Assembly (NCBI GenBank): GCA_964432995.1
Contig: CAYSPU010000103.1
Coordinates: 1 to 18,781 of the forward strand
Direction: 5' to 3'
DNA from: CAYSPU01 sp964432995
Lineage (GTDB): Bacteria; Verrucomicrobiota; Verrucomicrobiia; Limisphaerales; JAHDYP01
DNA: 18,781 nt
In this document: positions 1-7,262 of the stretch, piece by piece
Position numbering within the stretch: position 1 is the first letter of the stretch
Layout: each line of letters opens with the position of its first letter
Translations under genes and position numbers: made by a program
Notes under the pieces: model-generated
Told to the model about the DNA's origin: nothing
Seen by the model: the letters and a program-made list of their open reading frames with translations, nothing else
The model's database searches: none

Positions 1-1
1 C

Positions 2-499
2 GCGGGGCAGGTCGAGAACCTGTACGTGTTCGTGGTCGAGGAGGACCGGTCGTTCTTCCCCTATGCCGACCGGCTGCGGCTGGTGCGCGAGGGCGCGGCC
101 GACCTGCCGAACGTCACGGTTTTGCCTGGCGGGCGCTTCATCATATCGTCCACGACGTTGCCGGGGTACTTTGAGAAGGCCTCGCTCGGCGACGTGCCGC
201 TCGACGCCACGCTTGACCTCGAGATATTCGCCTCGATCGCGCGGCGGCTGCGCATCGGCGTGCGCTTTGCGGGCCACGAGCCGCTGGACGCGTTTACGCG
301 GCAGTACAACGAGAACATGCGCGCGATCCTGCCGACGTACGGTATCTCGTTCGTCGAGATCGAGCGCGTCGAATCCGGCGGCAACGTCATCAGCGCGTCG
401 CGCGTGCGCAAGTGCCTCGCGGAAAAGGACTTTGCCGCAATCGAGCCGCTGGTGCCCGCGCACGTGCTGCGGTATCTAATGGAGAAGTACGCGTCCTGA
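2..499 (+). CDS. citC: [Citrate (pro-3S)-lyase] ligase, C-terminal part (5' end outside window)
   Basis: The gene is open from the window edge, and the last 165 residues are present. CitC activates citrate lyase by acetylating the thiol of the prosthetic group on the acyl carrier subunit, using acetate and ATP. The segment FVVEEDRSFFPYADRLRLV near the window start and the following ADLPNVTV and FIISSTTLPGYF stretches match my recollection of the nucleotidyltransferase-like catalytic domain of CitC. SASRVRK near the C-terminus resembles the I-S-x-S-x-V-R element of this superfamily. Full-length CitC is roughly 330-350 residues, so about half is visible. No citrate lyase subunit genes follow: the gene ends at a terminator and the next gene is convergent. 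Any partners would be upstream. The family call is confident; the function within this organism is inferred. Confidence 0.9.
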   Translation, partial: AGQVENLYVFVVEEDRSFFPYADRLRLVREGAADLPNVTVLPGGRFIISSTTLPGYFEKASLGDVPLDATLDLEIFASIARRLRIGVRFAGHEPLDAFTRQYNENMRAILPTYGISFVEIERVESGGNVISASRVRKCLAEKDFAAIEPLVPAHVLRYLMEKYAS

Positions 500-575
500 C
501 CGACCTTTGCCGCGGGGACTGCGGGGGGGCGCAGCACGCGCGGGCCGCATACTATAATGGGGATTTTTATGCCGC

Positions 576-610
576 ACGCCGCCGCGAAAACAATCGCGGC
601 GGCGTTGTTT
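576..610 (+). terminator. Rho-independent terminator after citC
   Basis: A perfect 12-bp stem (ACGCCGCCGCGA paired with TCGCGGCGGCGT) closes a 6-nt loop and is followed by TGTTT. It lies about 77 nt after the citC stop codon, in the correct orientation for that gene. The very GC-rich stem and short T-rich tail fit an intrinsic terminator. Confidence 0.8.
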
Positions 611-694
611 CCTGGCATACCGGCAAGAACGGACGGCGTACCTGCCGCCGTCCTACCGTCCCACCGTCGTACCGACCTGAAGGCGGAGGGCCCT

Positions 695-714
695 CGAGGA
701 GCTGGTGATCCTCG
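695..714 (-). terminator. Hairpin directly after the SGNH hydrolase stop codon
   Basis: On the minus strand, CGAGGA and TCCTCG form a 6-bp stem with an 8-nt loop, beginning at the base after the stop codon of the SGNH gene. There is no T-rich tail, so it could be an mRNA 3'-end-stabilising hairpin or a weak terminator, or chance. Confidence 0.3.
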
Positions 715-1854
715 CTATCCGGCGCGCCGATTGGCCCGGCGAGAAGTGCGCGCCGGCCGCACGGCCTTCCGCAGTTGCGGCTCGAGCCCGCGGGCGTTGA
801 AGTAGAATCCCAGCGAGTTGCAGTGGACGCCGTCCACCAAACCATCGCTCTGCTCCGGACCGAGCATCTCGAGACCGTCCACGAACCGGATCTGGCGATC
901 ACCGGCCTTGCGCCGTTGCTCGACGAACTGACGGGCAGTGTTCCGCTTGCTGGATTGAGATCGGGCCAGGTCTTCGGACGCCCGTTCACCCGGGAAGTGG
1001 AATGGACCCGTAACGAGGATGGGCACCCGCGGGAGGTTCCGGCGGAGAATGTCGACGAAAACGGGTAAGGCTGCCGCATACTGCTCGGCCGACGGGTTGG
1101 CCCAGAAGTCCAACACGATGCAGGAGGGACTCAGTTCACATATGGCTTCCGCCACTGCCGGTTCCCCCAGCCCGTTTCCGCTGAACCCCAGGTTGACGAA
1201 GTCCGCGTCGAGCCAACGTTCCAGCATCGCCTGGCAGGAGCCGCCGGGGTTCGAAGCGCAGCCTCCCTGCGTGATGCTCGATCCGTAGTAGACGATCGGC
1301 TGGCGAACGGCATGGGGAGTGGCGGGTTCCAACCGCGCCTCCGGGTCGAACGTGAATTCCCGGATGGTCACCGCTTTGTAGAGCGGCAGATAGAGTGTGA
1401 CCTCCCGCATCTGGCGTTCGCGCCCCACCTGCCATTCCTTGGCGATCTTGCCGTTCCCGTCCGGCCACGCGCTTCCCAGGTATGCCCCGTCCACGTAGAT
1501 ATCGAAGCCGTTCTCACCCACACTCGCCATGTGGTGCATGTTTGAGAAGGAAGGGTTCTCCGCCACGATCCCGATCCGGGCGGAGTCCGTCCGGAAACGG
1601 ATCCGGCCGCCGCTCGGGTGTTGGGCCAGGTTCCAGACCGGTTCCCGGAAGCGATCCTTCAGGCGGAGTGGCAGGCGTCGGAGCGCCGGCTGATCTTCCT
1701 TGAACCAGGGCAGCCCGTGGACCGCCAGGCGCGGATCCGGAAAGGCGATGCGCTGCCGGGATGCGGGGGGCTCGGCCGCGAGACAGTGCCCGATGGCCAC
1801 CAGAAGGCAGGCCGCAACGATTGAAGTGGAGAACGACTGTCGCAGAGGTTTCAT
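715..1854 (-). CDS. Exported SGNH/GDSL-family hydrolase
   Basis: The protein has 379 residues, and residues 1-27 form a signal peptide (basic start, hydrophobic core, LAAE cleavage region), so it acts outside the cytoplasm. An N-terminal beta-rich domain containing GENGFDIYVDG (about residues 113-123) fits the GxDLY-type domain that precedes the catalytic domain in many PVC hydrolases. SGNH blocks are visible: GSSITQG with the probable nucleophile Ser193, FSGNG around 224-228, the Asn of DFWAN near 253, and DGVH with Asp340 and His343. The likely role is deacylation of a carbohydrate substrate, but the substrate cannot be read from sequence. It is last in a minus-strand series after the symporter and URO-D genes, though separated from URO-D by about 300 nt. 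The start codon lacks a strong Shine-Dalgarno sequence, and the signal peptide supports it. Confidence 0.88.
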   Translation of the reverse strand: MKPLRQSFSTSIVAACLLVAIGHCLAAEPPASRQRIAFPDPRLAVHGLPWFKEDQPALRRLPLRLKDRFREPVWNLAQHPSGGRIRFRTDSARIGIVAENPSFSNMHHMASVGENGFDIYVDGAYLGSAWPDGNGKIAKEWQVGRERQMREVTLYLPLYKAVTIREFTFDPEARLEPATPHAVRQPIVYYGSSITQGGCASNPGGSCQAMLERWLDADFVNLGFSGNGLGEPAVAEAICELSPSCIVLDFWANPSAEQYAAALPVFVDILRRNLPRVPILVTGPFHFPGERASEDLARSQSSKRNTARQFVEQRRKAGDRQIRFVDGLEMLGPEQSDGLVDGVHCNSLGFYFNARGLEPQLRKAVRPARTSRRANRRAG

Positions 1855-2158
1855 GATCGGATCCGCAGCAACGGAAGGATGTTCTCTCCGGCGCCGGGCA
1901 CAAGGGGAATCGTCACCTCCGTCTGGGGTCAGGCTCCTGTGGGTTCGGCTGTGCGTCTGGCCGGTGCGGCTGCTGCCCGCCGGGACGGCGGGGGGTCCGA
2001 CGGAGCGCGACTCGCCTGCCGTGCGGAAGCCTTGGCGTAGGCAGGTCCCCGGTTACAGCGGCAGCTATAGGCCAGGAGACACTGGAAGGTTCAGAGGTGT
2101 ATCCGCCTGCCGTAGCGCCGGCTTTCAGCCGGCCGGAGGAGAGCGAGGGATAACGGTC
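1855..2158. other. Intergenic region upstream of the SGNH gene
   Basis: These 304 nt hold no convincing gene. They contain one copy of the GCCGGC-type palindromic repeat (2111-2133) and a GGGGTCAGGC string at 1925-1934 that shares its core with the terminal repeat at 11199. I found no clear promoter, although one for the SGNH gene is expected here. Confidence 0.5.
2111..2133 (+). repeat. GCCGGC-type palindromic short repeat, copy 1
   Basis: CGTAGCGCCGGCTTTCAGCC continued by GGC forms a small hairpin (GCCGGCT/AGCCGGC). The same unit occurs inverted at 3390-3413, differing by one inserted base. It lies 25 nt downstream of the URO-D stop codon. Confidence 0.75.
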
Positions 2159-3313
2159 TCAGTAGCGACCGAATTCCAGTCCCGCGTCGATGAACGCCCG
2201 GTAGTTCGCCTCGGTCTTCGGCGACAGGGGAACGTCGATCGGCGCGGCCGTGGGCATGAGGACGAAGGCGCCACCGGCTTTGGCCTGGCTCATGATGTTC
2301 CGCACCTCGGCCCGGATCTGCTCGGGCGTGCCTTGTTCCAGGAGCTTCAGTTCGATGTTCCCCCAGACCGAGACCCGCCGCGACTGGCATCGGCGTTTCA
2401 CTTCGTCGAGACCGATGTCCCCGTCGGGAGGCGGTTCGCAGGGATCGATCCCGTCGCAACCGGTTTCCAGGATCATGTCGAGCACGCGCCCGATCTTGCC
2501 GTGACAATGCAGGCGGACCTTGCCGCCGCGACTGTGAATCAGGCGGGTCATCGCGGTCACGTGCGGCAGCACGAACCGCTCGAACATTGCCGGCGGCAGG
2601 TACGGCGGCGTGAAATACTCCGGGCCCACGATGCGGTAGCAATCGAGCACACAACAATCGAGTTGCCGACGCAGATTCTCCAGGACCCGTTCCGCGAGGA
2701 TGTCGACGACGCGGGCGAAATGATCCGTATGCTCGAACGCCCACATCAGAAAGTCCTGAAATGACATGAGGTCGGCCGCCAGATATGCCGGGTCGCCGAT
2801 CGAGGCCAGGACGATGCCATCCTCGCCCAGCTCCGCCCGGACTCGGGGCAGGTCGGAGGCGTCGTAGGTCGCAGGCTCGTAGGGGACGCTGAGCGCCGTG
2901 TCGACGTCGGCGATGTTCTTGCACCAATGCTCCACGCGCCAGGTGGTGTAGACCTCCGCTTGAGACTGGCGGACCAGCCGGAGGTCGCCTTTTGGGGTGC
3001 GGCAGACGGTCGTGGTACGCTCGAAGGTCCCCTCCCTCTCCGTGTGGGTTTCCATCGGCACGGGGAAGTCCGAGCAGAGAAACCGTTCCTCGCAGGTGTA
3101 GCGGTCGTTCGCCGGGCGCGGGTTCCAGTTGGTGATGCAGTCGGTGTGCGCCCGGATGGAGTCCATCAGCGCGCGGTAACTGGGCTGGCGGTTATACCAG
3201 TCGAGGGTGTTGCGTCCCGCCAGTTCGTAGGTGTTGATCGGCACGCGGTCAGGGACACCGCCGGACAGCGCGGTGAGAAGGCGGCGGCGGCTGGTCCAGG
3301 GGCTAGCCGGCAT
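2159..3313 (-). CDS. URO-D-fold protein (uroporphyrinogen decarboxylase / corrinoid methyltransferase-like)
   Basis: The protein has 384 residues from ATG 3313, chosen over an in-frame ATG at 3343 because GGAGG and AGGGA lie just upstream and the family-typical RRRLLTALSGGVPDRVPI follows at once. The C-terminal half carries LHCHGKIGRVLDMI (His269, Cys270, His271), then TGCDGIDPCEPP and VSVWGNIELKLL, all typical of PF01208. This branch is not the haem-pathway enzyme: it occurs in many copies in PVC genomes beside carbohydrate genes and is related to MtaA/CmuA-type methyltransferases that bind zinc through His and Cys. The His/Cys residues here are compatible with metal binding, but I cannot assign a substrate. 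It is cytoplasmic, with no signal peptide. It follows the symporter gene after 189 nt and is bracketed by inverted copies of a short repeat. Confidence 0.85.
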   Translation of the reverse strand: MPASPWTSRRRLLTALSGGVPDRVPINTYELAGRNTLDWYNRQPSYRALMDSIRAHTDCITNWNPRPANDRYTCEERFLCSDFPVPMETHTEREGTFERTTTVCRTPKGDLRLVRQSQAEVYTTWRVEHWCKNIADVDTALSVPYEPATYDASDLPRVRAELGEDGIVLASIGDPAYLAADLMSFQDFLMWAFEHTDHFARVVDILAERVLENLRRQLDCCVLDCYRIVGPEYFTPPYLPPAMFERFVLPHVTAMTRLIHSRGGKVRLHCHGKIGRVLDMILETGCDGIDPCEPPPDGDIGLDEVKRRCQSRRVSVWGNIELKLLEQGTPEQIRAEVRNIMSQAKAGGAFVLMPTAAPIDVPLSPKTEANYRAFIDAGLEFGRY

Positions 3314-3389
3314 GGTTCCCTGCCTCCGGAGTGTGGCGAACACGCTGCCTTCCGTGAACCGTCAGCGTCGACATTCGTGTCGGCGTCCT

Positions 3390-3413
3390 GCCGGCTGGAA
3401 AGCCGGCGCTACG
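3390..3413 (-). repeat. GCCGGC-type palindromic short repeat, copy 2 (inverted)
   Basis: GCCGGCTGGAAAGCCGGCGC followed by TACG is the reverse complement of copy 1 at 2111-2133 apart from one extra base. It lies between the symporter stop (3503) and the URO-D start (3313), so the two copies bracket the URO-D gene in opposite orientation. Confidence 0.75.
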
Positions 3414-3502
3414 CAGTTCATGGGCCGAAGGCGCATCAAGCTGTTGGATGGCAGAGCTCTCCATGAGAGAGATGGGCGCGTGGGCGATGCACTCCGCGGT
3501 GT

Positions 3503-5329
3503 TCACGGCTCTTGAGCCGGTCCCTTCGTCCAGAGCCGGCTGATGACCCAGATGAGAACCGCGCCGCTGCCGACGAACACGGCGAAGAGCAGTGCGGCCA
3601 AGGGCCATCTTCCGTAGAGCGCGTTCCCCACGGTGAACAGGGAGGACCAGATCACGGTGCAGCCGGCAGTCCAGCCCAGGAGTGCGAGCGGCATGTTTTC
3701 GTGGGTCGCTGCCGCTTCCTGCTCGCTGATCCCGGCCTCCTCGCGCACGGGGCGCCAGCCTGGTCCGAACGGCCGCACCTTCTTGTAGAAGTCGATCAGC
3801 GTGCGGCGGTCCGTTTGCGGGCCGAGGAAGGCCGTCAGCAGCCAGCACACGGTCGTCACTCCGATGGTGATCAGCAGGGCGTTGTGGGTGCCGAGCTGGA
3901 CGCCGTACCACTGCTTCAGGATTAGGAGCAGGACGGAGACGGAGAAGGAACTGACCATGGCGACGACTTCGCACCAGGCGTTGATGCGCCACCAGAACCA
4001 GCGCAGCAGGTAGAGCAGGCCGGTGCCGGCTCCCACTTGCAGGATGATGTCGAAGGTGTCCTTGGCTGACTCGAGCAGGTAGACCATGGCCGAAGAAGCC
4101 AGGAAGAGGCCGATGGTGGTCAGTCGGCCGGCCAGGACGTAGTGTTTTTCCGTGGCGTCGCGGCGGATGAACCGCCGGTAGAAGTCGTGCACGAGGTACG
4201 ACGAGCCCCAATTCAGGTGGGTGAGAATGGTGGAGGAGTTGGCGGCGATCAAGCCGCCCACCATGAGCCCGATGAAGCCCACCGGGAGGAACTTGAGCAT
4301 CGCGGGAAATGCGATGTCGTGGCCCAGAAGCTTCGGGTCCATGTCCGGAAAGGCCTTCTGGATGTCCGACAACTGTGGAAAGACCAGCAGCGAGCACAAG
4401 CCGACCAGGATCCACGGCCAGGGGCGCAACACGTAGTGCGCGACATTGAAGAAGAGAACGGCGCCGAGGGAATCGCGTTCCGATTTGGAGGCGAGCATGC
4501 GTTGGGCGATGTAACTGCCGCCGCCCGGTTCGGCCCCGGGGTACCAGGTGGCCCACCACTGCACGGCAAGGGGCATGATGAAGATGGCCACCAGGATATC
4601 GCGGTTGCTGCCGAAATCCGGCAGCACGTTCAGATAGTGCAGCATCGAGACGCCGTCGGGACTCAGGCGGGGCGCGGAGAGCTGCTGCACCATGGCCTCG
4701 AGGCCGCCGACGTGCTGCACCGCAAAGTAGGCGGCGGCGATGACCGCGGTCATCTTGATGAAGAACTGGATCATGTCGATCACCAGCACGCCCCAGAGAC
4801 CGGAGTGCGTGGCGAACACCACGTTCAGCATGCCGACGGCCAGGAGCGTCTGCCACCTGGGCAGGCCGAAGAGCACGTTGGCGATCTTGCAGGCGGCGAG
4901 GTTCACCGAGGCCATGATGACGCAGTTGAAGAACAGGCCCAGATACACCGACCGGAAGCCGCGCACGACGCTCGCCGCCTTGCCCGAGTACCGGAGTTCA
5001 TAGAACTCGAGGTCCGTCAGCACCTCCGAACGTCGCCACAGCCGCGCGTAGAAGAACACGGTCGCCACGCCGGTGAGGACGAAGGCCCACCACACCCAGT
5101 TGCCGGCCACACCCCGTTGGCGCACGATGTCGGTGACCAGGTTGGGGGTGTCGCTGCTGAAGGTGGTGGCCACCATCGACAGCCCCGCCAGCCACCACGG
5201 CACCGCCCGGCCGGAGGCGAAGAACTCCGACGTGTTCTTGCCCGCCCGTTTCCCGAAGAACAGCGCGGGAACAAAGCAAATCAGAAGCGAGAAGGCGACG
5301 ATGACCCAATCGATGAATTGGAGTTTCAT
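3503..5329 (-). CDS. Sodium:solute symporter (SSS family)
   Basis: This 608-residue integral membrane protein starts at ATG 5329. An upstream in-frame ATG at 5584 would add 85 low-complexity residues running through a repeat and is rejected. The true N-terminus has a first membrane helix (FIDWVIVAFSLLICFVPALFFG), then the SSS signature region KNTSEFFASGRAVPWWLAG and SMVATTFSSDTPNLVTD. About 13-14 hydrophobic segments follow, and the tail is short. The family couples inward sodium flow to uptake of a sugar or other organic solute. The substrate is unknown, but the surrounding genes point to a carbohydrate or related compound. It is co-directional with the URO-D and SGNH genes. No regulator is adjacent. 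Length and topology are normal for the family. Confidence 0.92.
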   Translation of the reverse strand: MKLQFIDWVIVAFSLLICFVPALFFGKRAGKNTSEFFASGRAVPWWLAGLSMVATTFSSDTPNLVTDIVRQRGVAGNWVWWAFVLTGVATVFFYARLWRRSEVLTDLEFYELRYSGKAASVVRGFRSVYLGLFFNCVIMASVNLAACKIANVLFGLPRWQTLLAVGMLNVVFATHSGLWGVLVIDMIQFFIKMTAVIAAAYFAVQHVGGLEAMVQQLSAPRLSPDGVSMLHYLNVLPDFGSNRDILVAIFIMPLAVQWWATWYPGAEPGGGSYIAQRMLASKSERDSLGAVLFFNVAHYVLRPWPWILVGLCSLLVFPQLSDIQKAFPDMDPKLLGHDIAFPAMLKFLPVGFIGLMVGGLIAANSSTILTHLNWGSSYLVHDFYRRFIRRDATEKHYVLAGRLTTIGLFLASSAMVYLLESAKDTFDIILQVGAGTGLLYLLRWFWWRINAWCEVVAMVSSFSVSVLLLILKQWYGVQLGTHNALLITIGVTTVCWLLTAFLGPQTDRRTLIDFYKKVRPFGPGWRPVREEAGISEQEAAATHENMPLALLGWTAGCTVIWSSLFTVGNALYGRWPLAALLFAVFVGSGAVLIWVISRLWTKGPAQEP

Positions 5330-5405
5330 GGTGTGGCGGCGTGCGGCCCCAACGGCTCGGGTTTCCGGTGTCCGCCAAGCTGACCAAGACGCCTCAAACC
5401 GAGCA

Positions 5406-5437
5406 AGATTATCTTGGTAACAGATTATCTTGGCAAC
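5406..5437 (+). repeat. Two tandem 16-bp units AGATTATCTTGG(T/C)AAC
   Basis: Units 5406-5421 and 5422-5437 are identical at 15 of 16 positions. Including the preceding CA, the first unit contains CAAGAT-T-ATCTTG, an interrupted palindrome. The AT-rich units stand out in GC-rich DNA. They sit about 77 nt upstream of the symporter start. Confidence 0.8.
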
Positions 5438-5614
5438 CGGAGGATTGGCCCCTACGTCGAGCTTGGCGTCTTGGAACCACCGTTGGTTCGATCGCTTGTC
5501 TTGGCGCGGCCGAGGGCCAACGGTCGGCGACGTATCCCGCTGGCACACGGAAGGCGGACGGCAGGCCACGCGAGGCCAGGGCATAAGGGCCTGGGCAAGA
5601 GAAGGATCCTCGGC

Positions 5615-5821
5615 TTAGTCCTCCGATCCATGCTCGCTGACATCACGATGATCGAGGGAATGTTCCCAGAGTTCCAGTTCGGCCGCGCGCATCGCCCGGA
5701 GGAGCTGCCGGTTGTCCGGGCTGGTGGGGACTCGCAGGGAAGCCGTGAAGAAGGTGGTCACGATTTCCGGGGGAAGGTGGTGGGCCCGCCCGTCCAAACT
5801 GGTCTTCAGCATCTTTGTCAT
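5615..5821 (-). CDS. Small protein of unknown function, 68 aa
   Basis: I do not recognise this protein. The case for a real gene is the ribosome binding site: on the minus strand AAGGAGGA ends 7 nt before ATG 5821, the best Shine-Dalgarno sequence in the window. The product starts MTKMLKTSLDGRAHHLPPEI and ends acidic (DHRDVSEHGSED). It has no signal peptide, membrane segment or cysteine pair, and the middle looks helical (RQLLRAMRAAELELWEHSL). It is the first minus-strand gene before the symporter, with a 285-nt gap holding a tandem repeat, and is divergent from the alpha/beta hydrolase. It could be a small cytoplasmic regulator or adaptor, but nothing in the sequence shows that. Confidence 0.55.
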   Translation of the reverse strand: MTKMLKTSLDGRAHHLPPEIVTTFFTASLRVPTSPDNRQLLRAMRAAELELWEHSLDHRDVSEHGSED

Positions 5822-6042
5822 GCGCGACTCCTCCTTATCAACTCGCGAAGTCGTGATCTGGTCACACGAGAAAAGGCGAAACTACGGGCACATTCAGCCG
5901 CTGCAGCCCTCCGGGCCGCTTGACGACCGAGCAGCCTGGCCAGTTTCTGTGTGCGTTCCGCATGGGCGAATCAAAGGTGGATGGCACGGTGAAATGTGGC
6001 CAACGCGCGCCAGTTGCGGTATCATTGGTAGCGGAGGGAAGA

Positions 6043-7203
6043 GTGAGAGTGGCTGCTTACAGGAACCGATTTGTCTCGGCTCGCAGGATGTTGACGCTTG
6101 GCCTGTTGCTGGCCTGGGCGGCGGCGGTCAGTCCGGCTGCTCGGCCAGCAATGATGCCTGGGGGCAGCGGTCACCAGCGTCTGACCTTTACCAGACACCA
6201 TCCTCTGAGCACCTTGGACGAAGTTGTCCGCCGGCTGGACATACGTTTTGACACCATGAGGCCATCCGACGCGGTTCTCGCGAAACAGGAGTACGATCTA
6301 GCCGGCGAGTCTTTCGAGGTCTTCGTCCCCTCTGCCTACAAACCCGAAGTGGCGCATGGGCTGTTCGTCTGGGCAGGTGTGACGCCCGTGTCGCCTGAAT
6401 GGCTCGAGGTGTTCGGCCGGCGCAAGTTGATCTCCGTCACGGCGATCCCCGTGAACGGCACGCTCGGTTTCGGCCGCACACGTCTACCGCTGGACGCGGT
6501 GCACAACATGAAGCAGCTCTTCCGTATTGATGAGAATCGGGTCTACGTCTCAGGCTTCTCCGCCGGCGCCGGGGTAGCTTCGCACTTGGTTTGTGGTTTC
6601 CCCGAGGTCTTTCGCGGCGGCTACTTCCTCATGGGCGGAGGTTTCTGCGTCGTGCACAAAACCGCCTCGGGGGGCTATGAACCGACACTGGAAAGGGTGG
6701 CGCCGACGTGGAAAGGACCGTTCGACAAGATCAGGAAGGACCTGCGGCTGGTTCTGATGCGGGCCGAAGGCGACACGACGTACAGCCCGCAAGAGGATCG
6801 AGCCCAGTACCTGGGGCTCTTGCTCGACGGTTTCGAGCGGGTGAACTACATCGTGCTGCCCGGCGGCGGGCATCGACCTCCCGATGCTTCTTCGTTCGAG
6901 CGGGGTCTCGCGGCTTTGGAGTCGCCGCCCCGGCCGGTGCTCGTGACCACCCCAACCGATCAGCCGAATCCACTGCCCGGCCAGATCGGCCAAGCTCAGC
7001 GCATTCTCGCCACCGCTCTGCTTCATTTGGAGCGCAAGTGCCCCAAGCAATACAGCAAGGAGCAGGTCGAGCGACTCCGCAAGTCCAACCAGGAGCGGGC
7101 CCGCAAGCACCTGCAGCAGGTGATATCCGAGTACCCCACCACGCCCGCCGCTGCGAGAGCCCGCGAATTGCTGGCCGGGATGGTCCCGGCGCCGTTGCCT
7201 TAG
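6043..7203 (+). CDS. Secreted alpha/beta hydrolase (esterase/depolymerase-like)
   Basis: GTG 6043 is chosen as the start because GGAGG ends 5 nt upstream and a signal peptide follows (basic residues, then MLTLGLLLAWAAAVSPAARPA). An ATG at 5920 would put 41 unconvincing residues before it. The mature protein shows an alpha/beta-hydrolase fold: RVYVSGFSAGAGVASHL gives the nucleophile elbow GFSAG with Ser173, AEGDTTYSP offers Asp244, and GGGHRPP offers His277. The nearest families by pattern are secreted PHB-depolymerase or feruloyl-esterase-like enzymes; the substrate is unknown. After about residue 325 the C-terminus is charged and helical and ends in an EYPTTPAAARARELLAGM stretch like a single TPR-type helix pair. 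The gene stands alone, divergent from the 68-aa gene and convergent with the sugar isomerase gene. Confidence 0.82.
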   Translation: MRVAAYRNRFVSARRMLTLGLLLAWAAAVSPAARPAMMPGGSGHQRLTFTRHHPLSTLDEVVRRLDIRFDTMRPSDAVLAKQEYDLAGESFEVFVPSAYKPEVAHGLFVWAGVTPVSPEWLEVFGRRKLISVTAIPVNGTLGFGRTRLPLDAVHNMKQLFRIDENRVYVSGFSAGAGVASHLVCGFPEVFRGGYFLMGGGFCVVHKTASGGYEPTLERVAPTWKGPFDKIRKDLRLVLMRAEGDTTYSPQEDRAQYLGLLLDGFERVNYIVLPGGGHRPPDASSFERGLAALESPPRPVLVTTPTDQPNPLPGQIGQAQRILATALLHLERKCPKQYSKEQVERLRKSNQERARKHLQQVISEYPTTPAAARARELLAGMVPAPLP

Positions 7204-7262
7204 GACTCGTGCGAGGCAAGTTCGAATGCCCGAAGCGGCTGGATTTCGCCCTGCCGCGGGGA

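Noticed and set aside
553..558. TATAAT hexamer before an ATG at 570
   Set aside because: There is no matching -35 box, and it sits between the citC stop and its terminator, so a transcript would end almost at once.
4142..5383. 413-codon plus-strand ORF opposite the symporter gene
   Set aside because: It is a shadow of the symporter coding sequence, with biased composition and no domain features.
5330..5584. 85-residue N-terminal extension of the symporter from ATG 5584
   Set aside because: It runs through the tandem repeat, has no family features, and the real first membrane helix follows ATG 5329.
5851..5869. TCGTG...CACGA dyad in the divergent region between the 68-aa gene and the hydrolase gene
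   Set aside because: Five-base arms with a 9-nt centre are within chance expectation; there is no second copy.
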